The notes under the pieces are model-generated. The model saw only the letters and a list, made by a program, of their open reading frames with translations, made no database searches and had not been told where the DNA came from. A stretch of 64,000 bases of DNA, taken from positions 14,125 through 78,124 of the forward strand of contig JAEDLZ010000001.1 of the NCBI GenBank assembly GCA_016303265.1, read 5' to 3'. A program made the translations under genes and the position numbers. Source of the stretch: Clostridiales bacterium. GTDB taxonomy: Bacteria > Bacillota > Clostridia > Monoglobales > Monoglobaceae. This document shows positions 53,246 to 62,292 of the stretch, piece after piece (the stretch's first letter is position 1; the number at the start of each line of letters is the position of its first letter).

Positions 53246-54597
53246 AAGTTTTCCTCCTTAAGATTAAGAATAGATTTAGCGGTTTCCTCGTCCTCGCCGA
53301 AATACCATGTGCGGAATTCGTAAGGAAGGAGAATACCTGCATTTAAGAGCTGTAATTTCTCTTGAAATTCAGTCTGTCTGTCGGCAATAATGCTGTCGTC
53401 AAAGCTGAAGGAAACGCTGTAATCCCCCTCCGGAGCAAGGTTGTAAAGAGAAATGAATGCGTCGGTGCACTCTAAAAGAGCCTTAAGTGCATCACGGAAA
53501 GCAATCTGAATGTCACAGACAGTAGAATAGCTTCGCTGCTTTGTTGCCCGGACCTCTTCGGCAGTGCGGTCTTTAGTAACTTCATCGGAAATTGTGCCGT
53601 AGGAAAGGCCGCAGCCAAATTCAATCTTTCGCAGAATAGAATTAAGCGCATTTAAGATAGGACCGTCACGCAAAGCAGGCGACCAGTCATTAAAAAGCGA
53701 CTCATCGGAATTTAAAGTGCGGTATAGCCGCCTGTCAGGCAAAATGATTTTGCCGTTTCGGTCACGGGAAAAAGCGGAATTATCAAGATAAACCGCCCGT
53801 TCGCCGCTTTCAAATTCCCAAAGAAGCCTGGAATATTGCTTATCGGCCTCCCGGATAAGGTCGCAAACCCCTGCATAAGCGGAAATACCTAAGGGAGAAG
53901 AAGGGTCGACCGTGTTTGAGTACGGCATCTTAAAATAAGCAAATAAGGGCCTTTTAAGACCGACAATTTTAGAAACCGGAGATAAATCCTGCCATTTGCG
54001 AATAAAATCGAGAGGAACTTCCTTCCCGAGGTCGGATGGAGAAGAGCTTTTGTAAGAGTGATTTTCGATAATGTAATAGTCATCTTCAAAGCGATGGAAT
54101 TCAAGCCGGGTAAAGAAGCTGTCCTCAACAGTAAGCCTGTCAATAAAGACGGCGGAAATAAGATTACCCGAACTGTCAAAAGAAACGGGAATAAAATTGT
54201 CGGGCTGAACAAAGTCAATGGAGAGGTCGCCGCAGGAAAGAACCGGTCTTAAAATGATACCGCCCTTTGCACAGGCAAGCTCAACGCATTGTTTTTTTCC
54301 GGTGAGGAATTTCTGATAAACAGAGTTTAAAAGCTCCGCTCTGGGACTGCCCTTGACTTCCGAAACCATATCGACGGTAACAAGCCGGGAAAGCTCGGAA
54401 GCAATGCCGGCAGGAAGATTAAGGCTGTGCACGGTGTCAGAAAGCCAAGGAGCACAGTTCTGATACATATCGGACCAGAGAGAAACAGCAGGAGACATAA
54501 GGTCGGAGGAAGGAATGTTAAGTCCAAGAGCAGAAGAAACAGTATTTTTTTGATTCAAAGGAATAACCCTCCTGATTAAGTTGGTAAAAAAATTCAT
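53242..54597 (-). CDS. Portal protein (SPP1/A118-like)
   Basis: A 451-residue portal. FKMPYSNTVDPSSPLGISAY and FESGERAVYLDNSAFSRDRN are the conserved central blocks of A118-like portals, and DRTAEEVRATKQRSYSTVCD lies in the crown helix region. It forms the dodecameric DNA gate of the capsid. ATG 54597 follows AGGAGG. The neighbours are the large terminase upstream and scaffold downstream. Confidence 0.9.
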   Translation of the reverse strand: MNFFTNLIRRVIPLNQKNTVSSALGLNIPSSDLMSPAVSLWSDMYQNCAPWLSDTVHSLNLPAGIASELSRLVTVDMVSEVKGSPRAELLNSVYQKFLTGKKQCVELACAKGGIILRPVLSCGDLSIDFVQPDNFIPVSFDSSGNLISAVFIDRLTVEDSFFTRLEFHRFEDDYYIIENHSYKSSSPSDLGKEVPLDFIRKWQDLSPVSKIVGLKRPLFAYFKMPYSNTVDPSSPLGISAYAGVCDLIREADKQYSRLLWEFESGERAVYLDNSAFSRDRNGKIILPDRRLYRTLNSDESLFNDWSPALRDGPILNALNSILRKIEFGCGLSYGTISDEVTKDRTAEEVRATKQRSYSTVCDIQIAFRDALKALLECTDAFISLYNLAPEGDYSVSFSFDDSIIADRQTEFQEKLQLLNAGILLPYEFRTWYFGEDEETAKSILNLKEENL

Positions 54598-54624
54598 ATA
54601 GTCCTCCTGAAAAAATGAAGGAGC

Positions 54625-55797
54625 CTACCAGCCCAAACGCCGAAGAACTGAGTAGGAGAAGTAACGCAGGTCGTCCATAGCATGGTCGTTTTCTTTAATA
54701 ACGGAGTCGGAAGATGAAGCGGAATCCCAGCGATAGGAAAGGAATTCATCGACAGAATTTTTGCAGGAGCGGTGGAATCTAAGGTGTCCGCCGGACAGCA
54801 AGGAAGAGGTGTATCGTATGCCGTCAATAACCGCGTTTGAGGCTTTTCGGACCGGGAAGAAGCCGTGGTGTTTTATGCAGGCGATAAAAGAAGCGGCAGA
54901 GGGGTCGATTATAACCGATTGAACAGGAAATCCGTCAGCAAGCTTTAAAAGTTCGGCATAGTATTCCTCATCGGTAAATTGCCGGCCGCCTCGTCCGCTG
55001 TGATAGAATTCCTTTATGCGGTAAGCAATCGTATTTTTGTGGTCAATACACCAAAGCCCCATAGAGCAGGGATTGAGAGTTCCGTAATCAATGGAGATGT
55101 AATATTCCCCGTCAGGCGGCACCTCGTCGCAAATATGAAGGTCGGGATTAAACATAGGATAAACCAGACCGTCGGAGGCAGCCCATTTGCCTAAAATGTA
55201 GCGGTCGTAAAAAACCGAGCCGGCATATTCAAGCTTGATATTTTCTTTAACGGAATCAGGAAGATAGGGATTATCGTCAATGGAGTATTGCTGATAAAAA
55301 ATGTCTGCATCGCTGTCAATAAATTTCTTAAACCAGTGATTGGGGGAATCAGGATTGCAGGTGCCGTCAAAGATGCTGTAATCCTTGTCAAGACGGGATT
55401 TGAGCATATTGAAAACTTCCGGACACCAGGTAGCAACCTCGTCACCGTAGCAGTATTTAACGGAAGCGCCGCGGATTTTGTCCACTTGAGAAACCGAATC
55501 TGCACCGAGACAGTAAACATTCTCACCGAAAAGAGTGGCAGTATTGTTTGTTTTAATGTCGGAAACCAAAAAATCTCCCCAGATATTTTGCATAGGTTCA
55601 ATAATGTTTCTCTGGAGTGAGCCCCGAGTGTTTCCTAAAATAACAACAATTCCGCCGCAACCGGCAAGGGAGCGGATACGCTTAGGAATAACGAAGTAGT
55701 CCATAAAGGTTTTACCGCTGCGGGTTGCGCCTGATTTGATATTCCAGCGATGATTGGCAAGACGGAAATAATCCAGCTGTTTTTGGGAAAAGGACAT
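54625..55797 (-). CDS. Terminase large subunit (PBSX type)
   Basis: A 390-residue packaging motor: Walker A as SGATRSGKT, Walker B as YCYGDEVATW, then the nuclease domain with YYISIDYGTLNPCSMGLW (first Asp), SVIIDPSAASFIA and the C-terminal AMDDLRYF. It belongs to the PBSX-like terminases, many of which package by headful, a mode that permits generalised packaging. One base is shared with the small-subunit stop. Confidence 0.95.
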   Translation of the reverse strand: MSFSQKQLDYFRLANHRWNIKSGATRSGKTFMDYFVIPKRIRSLAGCGGIVVILGNTRGSLQRNIIEPMQNIWGDFLVSDIKTNNTATLFGENVYCLGADSVSQVDKIRGASVKYCYGDEVATWCPEVFNMLKSRLDKDYSIFDGTCNPDSPNHWFKKFIDSDADIFYQQYSIDDNPYLPDSVKENIKLEYAGSVFYDRYILGKWAASDGLVYPMFNPDLHICDEVPPDGEYYISIDYGTLNPCSMGLWCIDHKNTIAYRIKEFYHSGRGGRQFTDEEYYAELLKLADGFPVQSVIIDPSAASFIACIKHHGFFPVRKASNAVIDGIRYTSSLLSGGHLRFHRSCKNSVDEFLSYRWDSASSSDSVIKENDHAMDDLRYFSYSVLRRLGW

Positions 55798-56075
55798 CAG
55801 ATAACTCCTTTAATAGATTTTAAGACCTTGTCTAATTTTTTGAGAACCTCATCAGCTGAGCTATTGTCCTCACCCAAAGTATTGCGGATTTCCCTGTATG
55901 CCGAAACATCGCCGGAGGATAAGACTTTTGAACAAAGGATATAAACCATGGCAAGCCTATAATCAATATCCTTATCCTTAAAGCCGAGATTTGTGAGCTT
56001 TGCTTTGACTCCGTCATTGTCAATCGGCGTTTCCAAGAGCTTAAGAACACAGTCCTTGAGCCGTCTGCGTGCCAT
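55797..56075 (-). CDS. Terminase small subunit (candidate)
   Basis: A small helical protein of about 92 residues in the position of the small terminase, sharing a base with the large-subunit gene. The N-terminus is basic (MARRRLKDCVLKLLETPID), followed by KAKLTNLGFKDKDIDYRLAM. It lacks a clear DNA-binding motif. ATG 56075 is ten bases from GAGGAG; ATG 56081 and GTG 56084 are alternatives but too close to the ribosome binding site. The function is by position. Confidence 0.68.
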   Translation of the reverse strand: MARRRLKDCVLKLLETPIDNDGVKAKLTNLGFKDKDIDYRLAMVYILCSKVLSSGDVSAYREIRNTLGEDNSSADEVLKKLDKVLKSIKGVI

Positions 56076-56129
56076 AAGCATCACACTCCTCGCTTAAATT
56101 ATTCAACGAAAAGTGTGGCATAATTTGGC

Positions 56130-56160
56130 AAAAAAATAGAACCTTTGAAAAAGGTTCTTA
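56130..56160 (-). terminator. Terminator of the aromatic amino acid operon
   Basis: On the minus strand AAGAACCTT..AAGGTTCT (56158-56138) is followed by ATTTTTTTG. It lies between aroE-aroK and the particle module, so the module is not simply read from the aro operon. Confidence 0.85.
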
Positions 56161-56256
56161 AATATTGTCAAAATTTCTGAACAGGGTAATGTAAATCAGA
56201 AATTTAAAAAACAAAAATTAAAAGAATAAGTATCACCGGCCGTGGGGATAAATTCT

Positions 56257-57462
56257 TTAATAATCAAACTTAAAGCAGCCCGGGTCGCCGTTGTTATCAA
56301 TTATGTCGTCGGCAAATTTTTCATAAAGAGGCGTCCGTTCTTTTTCCATTTCATAAAGACGGCCAAGACCGGTTGAAAGAGGTCTGCCGTTGGTTGAAAG
56401 GCGGCGCGTATCTCGTTTAACCCAATAAATACGGCTGTTCTGAGAGAGAGCATAAAAGTTTTCGGGACTGAGAACAATTCCGCCGCCCGTTGCAATAACT
56501 TTTCCGGAAAGACTGCAAACGCGCAAGGCGGTCTGAGCTTCAATTTCCCGGAATTTTTTCTCTCCGAAGCGCTCAAAAATTTCGGGAATTGACATATTGA
56601 CCGTTTTCTCAATTTCAGAATCCGTATCAATGAATTCGCGCCCCAAAGAACGGGCAATACGCTTGCCGAGGGTGGATTTACCGCTGCCGGGCATACCGAT
56701 TAAAACAATGTTTTGCATGGATGAAAGAAGATTTTGATAAATTTCCTCAACCCGCTCAGAGGGCAAAGAACGCCCCGTAAAAATTTCGTAAGCGCATTTG
56801 GCCTGATAAACCAGCATATAAAGTCCGCCGATTGCAGGGATTCCAAGCTGCTGCGCCTCAAAAACAAGAGGGGTTTTAATGGGATTGTAAATAACATCAA
56901 TAACCCCGGTGCAGCGAGGAAAATCACGGAGCGAAATAATTTTCTCTCCGTTTTTCGGAAACATACCGACCGGAGTGGTGTTAACAATAATATCACAGTC
57001 ATTCCAGGCTGAAATGTCGGAATAATTGTATTCGCCGCTTCTTGAAACGGTAACAATTTCGGAAGCCCCCATATCGGCGGCAACGGCTTTCGCCGTGCAG
57101 GAAGTTCCTCCGGTTCCTAAAACGGCAGTCTTCTTGCCGGAGAAATCAATTCCCGCAAGACGAGAAAGAGCGAGGAATCCGTCATAGTCGGTGTTGTCGC
57201 CTTCTAAAATCCCGTTGCGCCTGATAACAGTGTTGACGCTGCCAATTTTCAAAGCCTTCTCAGAAACAGAATTGCAGTATTTCATAATATCCCTTTTATA
57301 AGGAATAGTAACATTAAATCCGTCGTAACTGCCGTTTATTGCGAAATTTTCAAGCTCGTCTTTGCCGAGCTCAACAAGGTCGTAAGAGTAAGCCCCCATT
57401 GCCTCGTGAATAATTTTGGAATAACTGTGTCCGAGTTTAGCCCCGATAAGAGCGAATTTCAT
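56257..57462 (-). CDS. aroE-aroK: Fused shikimate dehydrogenase - shikimate kinase (AroE-AroK), C-terminus possibly frameshifted
   Basis: A 401-residue fusion. Residues 1 to about 245 are AroE: GAKLGHSYSKIIHEAM, FNVTIPYKRDIMKY, TDYDGFL and the NADP loop VLGTGGTSCTAKAVA. About residue 250 on is AroK: IVLIGMPGSGKSTLGKRIA (Walker A), FIDTDSEIE, FREIEAQTA, ATGGGIVL. The kinase ends abruptly at DNNGDPGCFKFDY, about ten residues short. In the +1 frame the DNA continues with a helix (RAALSLIIKEF) that fits the usual AroK end, which suggests a one-base slip near 56275. Last gene of the operon, 11 bases after pheA. Confidence 0.92.
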   Translation of the reverse strand: MKFALIGAKLGHSYSKIIHEAMGAYSYDLVELGKDELENFAINGSYDGFNVTIPYKRDIMKYCNSVSEKALKIGSVNTVIRRNGILEGDNTDYDGFLALSRLAGIDFSGKKTAVLGTGGTSCTAKAVAADMGASEIVTVSRSGEYNYSDISAWNDCDIIVNTTPVGMFPKNGEKIISLRDFPRCTGVIDVIYNPIKTPLVFEAQQLGIPAIGGLYMLVYQAKCAYEIFTGRSLPSERVEEIYQNLLSSMQNIVLIGMPGSGKSTLGKRIARSLGREFIDTDSEIEKTVNMSIPEIFERFGEKKFREIEAQTALRVCSLSGKVIATGGGIVLSPENFYALSQNSRIYWVKRDTRRLSTNGRPLSTGLGRLYEMEKERTPLYEKFADDIIDNNGDPGCFKFDY

Positions 57463-57473
57463 AAAGCATCCTC

Positions 57474-58613
57474 CTAAAGTTCAGTATAACTGCCGAGAAA
57501 AACAGCATTTTCCGGGTCAGAGCAGAATTCGTCAAGAAGCCGCAGCACTTCAGCGGAATAAACCGAAGCGTCAATATCGAAATAGAAAAGATATTCAAAA
57601 TTTCGCCCTGCAATGGGACGGCTTTCAAGCTTTGTAATATTTATTCCAAGCACGGCGAATCTTGAAATAAGCGAATAAAGAGCGCCGGGCTTGTTAAGAG
57701 CGCGAAGCGTAAGGCTGATTTTGTTCGCCCCGGGATAAATCTCAAGGTTTTTCGAAATGCAGATAAAGCGTGTAAAGTTGCTGTCCGAGTCGGCAACAGC
57801 GTTACAAACAACATTAAGACCGTAAAGAGAAGCGCATTCGGGCGATGAAATTGATGCAGCGCCGGGGCAATCGGATTCCGAGACAAATTTTGCCGCAACA
57901 GCGGTATTTTCACATATGTGAACACGAATATTGGGATGTTCTTTCAAAAATTGTGAACATTGACCGATTGCCTGTTCGTGGGAATAAATATCCGTAATGT
58001 CAGACAAAGCTGTTTCGCCTTTTGCGAGAAGAGCGTGATTTATTTTCAGTTTAAGACTGCGAACTATGTAAAAGCTGAAATTCTTCATAAGGTCATAAAC
58101 CTGATTAACGGAGCCGTGAATAGAATTTTCAATGGGAAGAATACCGTATTTGCAAAGTCCCTTGTCAATGGCGGAAAAAACGCCTTCAAAGCTTTTAAAA
58201 TAAAGAATATCAGAGCCGGGCAAAATTTTATCGCAGGCAAGAGAAGAATACGCTCCGTCAATTCCCTGACAGGCAACAACGCAGTTTTTCGGGAAACAGC
58301 TATTTGTTTCTGCGATAGCGGTTTTAATTTTTTCAGAAAGCGTCCCCGAAAGACTGTTTCTGGCTGCTTGATAGGAACGGCTGATGTCCATAATTGAAGA
58401 AAAGAGAAGCCGGGAGTAGCCCGAAAGCTCCTCGGTTGAATTTTCGGAAATACGGTCAAGAATCTCCCTTTCGCGGTCTTTTTGCAAAACAGGCATACTG
58501 TTAGCCCGTTTAAAGTCCGCAACCGCTGAAACTATTTCCATTCTTTTGGAAAATAACTCAAGAATTTCGTCATCGATTTTATCAAGATGTTGTCTGCATT
58601 CATTAAGATCCAT
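57474..58613 (-). CDS. pheA: Bifunctional chorismate mutase / prephenate dehydratase
   Basis: A 379-residue P-protein: an AroQ-type chorismate mutase (residues 1-85, MDLNECRQHLDKIDDEILEL, REREILDRIS), a prephenate dehydratase domain (CQGIDGAYSSLAC, ILPIENSIHGSVNQVYDLM) and a C-terminal ACT domain for Phe feedback (NKISLTLRALNKPGALYSLI, ITKLESRPIAG). It makes phenylpyruvate from chorismate. ATG 58613 has AAAGG upstream; an in-frame extension to 58667 is not supported. It is separated from aroC by 149 bases that hold no gene. Confidence 0.95.
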   Translation of the reverse strand: MDLNECRQHLDKIDDEILELFSKRMEIVSAVADFKRANSMPVLQKDREREILDRISENSTEELSGYSRLLFSSIMDISRSYQAARNSLSGTLSEKIKTAIAETNSCFPKNCVVACQGIDGAYSSLACDKILPGSDILYFKSFEGVFSAIDKGLCKYGILPIENSIHGSVNQVYDLMKNFSFYIVRSLKLKINHALLAKGETALSDITDIYSHEQAIGQCSQFLKEHPNIRVHICENTAVAAKFVSESDCPGAASISSPECASLYGLNVVCNAVADSDSNFTRFICISKNLEIYPGANKISLTLRALNKPGALYSLISRFAVLGINITKLESRPIAGRNFEYLFYFDIDASVYSAEVLRLLDEFCSDPENAVFLGSYTEL

Positions 58614-58762
58614 AAAAACCAAAGCCTTTCTGCCCATGGATAGTAAAACCCATATAACCCCTATCATGGGCGGATAAGGATTATAAGAATAATTTATTAC
58701 GCATTGTCATGTATCTGTAATTCGTTAAGGCGGATAAATTCCCGCCTTAATCGGATATGATT

Positions 58763-59827
58763 TTATATAATCATATCGGCAATGGCAATAGCTGCGGCGC
58801 TTTCCACACAAACAGTGCCGCGAACCGCAATACATGGGTCATGCCGTCCCTTGATTTCAAGAGTAGCCCCCTTCATTTCCGAAAGGCTGACCGACCTTTG
58901 CGGCATGGAAATGGAAGCCGTGGGTTTAAATGCAGTACGGAAAATTATGGGCATACCGGAGGATATACCGCCGAGAATCCCGCCGTGGTTGTTGCTTTCG
59001 GTAACAACCTCGCCGCCTTTGAAAATAAACGGGTCGTTGACTGAGGAGCCTCTGAGTTTTGCAGCCTCAAAACCGATACCGAATTCAATGCCCTTAACGG
59101 CGCCAATGCCGAAAACAGCGGCAGCGATTCGGTTTTCGATTCCGTCGAAAATCGGGTCGCCGATACCGATAGGAACGCCTGAAATTCCGCATTCAACAAC
59201 GCCGCCGACAGAATCCTTCACAGCCTTTGCGGCAATAATTTCATCCTGCATTTTTTCCTTTGCGGATTGGTCAATAACCGGGAAGTCGGGAGCAAGCTCA
59301 TAACTGCTCCAGCTATTTGGATTCATATAATCCATGGGAATATCCGTAACATTGCCGATAGAATAAATATGGGTGCAAAGGTTAATGCCCCTGCGGCGAA
59401 GAACCTGAACCATAATTCCGCCGGCAATACAAAGGGGAGCGGTAAGCCTGCCGGAGGAGTGTCCGCCGCCGCTCAAATCCGCAAATCCGCCGTACTTTTT
59501 GTAAGCGGTGTAGTCAGCGTGTCCGGGACGGGGAATATCGAGATTGTAGTCCCGCCTGCGGACATTTTTGTTTTCAATAATGGCACAAATGGGAGTCCCG
59601 GTAGTGTAACCGTCCTTAATGCCGGAGAGAAAAACAGGAATATCCTCCTCTTGACGGGGAGTGGAAAACGGGTTGTTTCCGCCCTGACGGCGCTTCATAA
59701 AAGCAAAATGTTCGTCAAGGTCGATTGCCTCGCCGCCGGGCAGGCCGTTTATAACAACACCGACAGCCGCCCCGTGGGACTCGCCGAATATAGATATTTT
59801 GATATTATTTCCGAATTCAGATGACAT
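58763..59827 (-). CDS. aroC: Chorismate synthase
   Basis: A 354-residue chorismate synthase: GESHGAAVGVVINGLPGG, RRQGGNNPFSTPRQEED, RPGHADYTAYKKYGGFADLS, GGGHSSGRLTAP and the FMN-site RGRHDP-like segment KGRHDPCIAVR are present. It converts EPSP to chorismate with reduced FMN. ATG 59827 has GGGAGG upstream and overlaps the end of aroA by 11 bases. Confidence 0.97.
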   Translation of the reverse strand: MSSEFGNNIKISIFGESHGAAVGVVINGLPGGEAIDLDEHFAFMKRRQGGNNPFSTPRQEEDIPVFLSGIKDGYTTGTPICAIIENKNVRRRDYNLDIPRPGHADYTAYKKYGGFADLSGGGHSSGRLTAPLCIAGGIMVQVLRRRGINLCTHIYSIGNVTDIPMDYMNPNSWSSYELAPDFPVIDQSAKEKMQDEIIAAKAVKDSVGGVVECGISGVPIGIGDPIFDGIENRIAAAVFGIGAVKGIEFGIGFEAAKLRGSSVNDPFIFKGGEVVTESNNHGGILGGISSGMPIIFRTAFKPTASISMPQRSVSLSEMKGATLEIKGRHDPCIAVRGTVCVESAAAIAIADMII

Positions 59828-61073
59828 ATATTTGTCCTCCCGATTTTTTAAAATGTGCGGCAAAGTCCGGATAAGACTTGTTTATTGCCTGAAAGTCCGC
59901 AACGGTAACAGGGTTGTCACATATAACCGATGCCACCGCCGCCGCCATAGCAATCCTATGGTCGTTAAAGCTTGAAACGCTTCCCCCAAAGAGTCGCATA
60001 GAGCCGTATACGGTAAGCGAATCCTCATCTGCCTCCGCTCGTCCGCCGAGAGCGGTTATAAGCGAAAGAGTTGAATTTATCCTGTCGCTTTCCTTAAGCT
60101 TCAGCCGTTTTGCATTATATAAAGTGGATTTCCCTTTTGCTCCGCAGGCAAGAATTGCAGCAATGGGGAACAAGTCCGGGCATTGAGCAATATCAATGTC
60201 AAAAGGCATAGACGAGCCCTTCTTTACGGTGATAAAGTCCTCGCCGAAGGAAATCTCTGCGCCGAATTTTTGAAGAATCTTAATAATATCCCTGTCGCTC
60301 TGTTTTGAGCAAAGAGAAAGATTATCAATTGTGATTTCCCCGCCCAGAGCCGCCGCTGTAAGCAGGAAAGCGGCATTGGACCAATCCCCTTCAACATTGT
60401 AATTCCCCGGACTTTTATAGGACTGATTTCCATTTATTGAAAATCCCTTTTCAGTAGAAACAATCTCAATTCCGAATTTTTTGAGAGTGTCAATAGTCAT
60501 ATCCACATAAGATGAAGACTGTAAAGGTGAGGTCAGCACAATTTCGCTTTTGCCGGAAAGAGTGGGGAGAGCGAACAAAAGCCCTGATATAAATTGGGAG
60601 CTTATATCCCCCGGCAAAGAGAACAGCCCCGCCTCAAGTGCGCCGCCGACAGTAAGAGGCACTTTTGAGGCAGAAAAAGAGCAGCCGCGCTTCTCCATAG
60701 CGGAAATAAGCGGAAGAAGAGGACGCTCCGAAAGCCGCCCATGCCCGACAAAATGAGGGCTTTTTGAGTATGCGGCGGCAACGGGAATCAAAAACCGGAG
60801 AGTTGAGCCGCTTTCGTTGCAGTCAAGCACAGGACCGACTGTTTTTGATGAAATCGGCGCGACTTTACAGAGCGGGCCTTTCCGAGTTATATCCGCGCCC
60901 AAAGCCTTAAGACAGCCGATTGTAGCTTCAATATCAAGGGAAACGGAATCCAGTGAGATTTCCGTAGGTTTGTCCGCAAGCGCGGCGGCAATCAAAGCCC
61001 TGTGCGCGTCGGATTTTGAAGGGATGGCAGAAATGCATCCCGATATATTTGCGGAAGATACGGTAATATCCAT
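59817..61073 (-). CDS. aroA: 3-phosphoshikimate 1-carboxyvinyltransferase (EPSP synthase)
   Basis: A 418-residue EPSP synthase: AIPSKSDAHRALIAAALA (PEP/S3P loop), CNESGSTLRFLIPVAAA, LSERPLLPLISAM, VEGDWSNAAFLL, LKESDRI and NDHRIAMAAAVA. The normal residue pattern of the first loop (ESGSTLRFL, with a Ser-Thr pair) differs a little from the class I GNAGTAMRPL motif and suggests the class II type. One of two transcript halves of the operon: 163 bases of AT-rich gene-free DNA (61074-61236) lie between it and aroB. Confidence 0.96.
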   Translation of the reverse strand: MDITVSSANISGCISAIPSKSDAHRALIAAALADKPTEISLDSVSLDIEATIGCLKALGADITRKGPLCKVAPISSKTVGPVLDCNESGSTLRFLIPVAAAYSKSPHFVGHGRLSERPLLPLISAMEKRGCSFSASKVPLTVGGALEAGLFSLPGDISSQFISGLLFALPTLSGKSEIVLTSPLQSSSYVDMTIDTLKKFGIEIVSTEKGFSINGNQSYKSPGNYNVEGDWSNAAFLLTAAALGGEITIDNLSLCSKQSDRDIIKILQKFGAEISFGEDFITVKKGSSMPFDIDIAQCPDLFPIAAILACGAKGKSTLYNAKRLKLKESDRINSTLSLITALGGRAEADEDSLTVYGSMRLFGGSVSSFNDHRIAMAAAVASVICDNPVTVADFQAINKSYPDFAAHFKKSGGQIYVI

Positions 61074-61236
61074 ATAAATCTCCTTATACTACGCTGCAAT
61101 AAATAATATAAAATGTAACTGCTTGAAAACCGAAAACCGAAAATTATTGAAAGGAACCAAAGCTTTTTAATATTGTGTTTCCGATTATCAGCATACATAT
61201 GTTTCAATTCAAAACCTTCAATATTGAAGATTTTTG

Positions 61237-62292
61237 TTATATTGCAAGGTTAATAAAATTTTCAAGCTCACAGACGGGGATTTTGTGAAGAACACATTCC
61301 CCGATTTTCTTTGGAAGAACCAAGGTTATGCTTCCCGATTTGCGTTTTTTGTCAAGCTGCATAACAGAAAGTAAATCCGAAGCCGGAATGTCGGTTGACG
61401 ACGGCAGATTGTTGCGTGATAAAATATCGGCAATAGCGGGAGAAAAGTCCTCAGATGAAATTCCCGTTTTGTAGGCGGCCCGAGCCGCCATAACCATACC
61501 GATTGCAACAGCGTGCCCGTGGCTGATTTCAAAATCGGAACATTTCTCTATAGCGTGACCGATAGTGTGGCCGAAGTTAAGGAGCTGCCGCCGTCCGTTG
61601 TCAAATTCATCTTCGGCAACAACCGTTGCCTTAAGCTGAATACACCGATAGATTATATCGGAAATATCGGCCCTGAAATCGGAAGCAAGTCTGTCAAAAA
61701 GAGCCTTGTCAAAGACAGCGCCGTATTTTATAGCTTCAGCAGTTCCGTCCGAAAACCTTTCCGGAGGGAGAGTGTCAAGGAAATCCGTATCGCATATAAC
61801 GAGTTTGGGCTGATAAAATGCGCCGGCAAGATTTTTTCCGTGAACAAGATTGACGCCGGTTTTTCCTCCGACAGAGGAGTCAATCATTGCAAGGAAGGTG
61901 GTAGGAATCTGAATAAAGTCGATTCCCCGGAGCATTATTGCGGCGGCAAACCCGGCAACATCGCCGCAAATACCGCCGCCGAGGGCGATTATGCCGTCAG
62001 AACGGGTAAAACGGTTATCTGCCGCAAATTCAAGAATATCCGAAACCGTACCGAGATTTTTATGATTCTCCCCATGAGGAAAAACAAACTTAACACAGTC
62101 AAAACCGCCGTCCGATAAAAGCGACAAAAGCTTGTCTGAGTAAAGTGAATCGACCGTATCGTCGGTAATAACAAGGAATCGTCTTGCGTTTGTAACAAGA
62201 GGAATTTTTTCGGTCAGAAGCTCCAAGGCGCCGCTTCCGATAATACAATCGTAAGGCGAGGCGATTTTGGATACGGTAATTGACTTAAACAT
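61237..62292 (-). CDS. aroB: 3-dehydroquinate synthase
   Basis: A 351-residue AroB: FPHGENHKNLGTVSDILEF, ALGGGICGDVAGFAAAIMLR, PTTFLAMIDSSVGGKTGVNL, GHAVAIGMVMAARAA and the zinc ligand His in LNFGHTIGHAIE. It cyclises DAHP to 3-dehydroquinate. I use ATG 62292, ten bases from AAGGAG; a TTG at 62298 is four bases from it. The start overlaps the end of tyrA by eight bases. Confidence 0.97.
   Translation of the reverse strand: MFKSITVSKIASPYDCIIGSGALELLTEKIPLVTNARRFLVITDDTVDSLYSDKLLSLLSDGGFDCVKFVFPHGENHKNLGTVSDILEFAADNRFTRSDGIIALGGGICGDVAGFAAAIMLRGIDFIQIPTTFLAMIDSSVGGKTGVNLVHGKNLAGAFYQPKLVICDTDFLDTLPPERFSDGTAEAIKYGAVFDKALFDRLASDFRADISDIIYRCIQLKATVVAEDEFDNGRRQLLNFGHTIGHAIEKCSDFEISHGHAVAIGMVMAARAAYKTGISSEDFSPAIADILSRNNLPSSTDIPASDLLSVMQLDKKRKSGSITLVLPKKIGECVLHKIPVCELENFINLAI

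Noticed and set aside
41722..56256. att direct repeats bounding the phage-like module
   Set aside because: Reading both ends I found only the terminator stems and no shared sequence long enough to be an attachment site.
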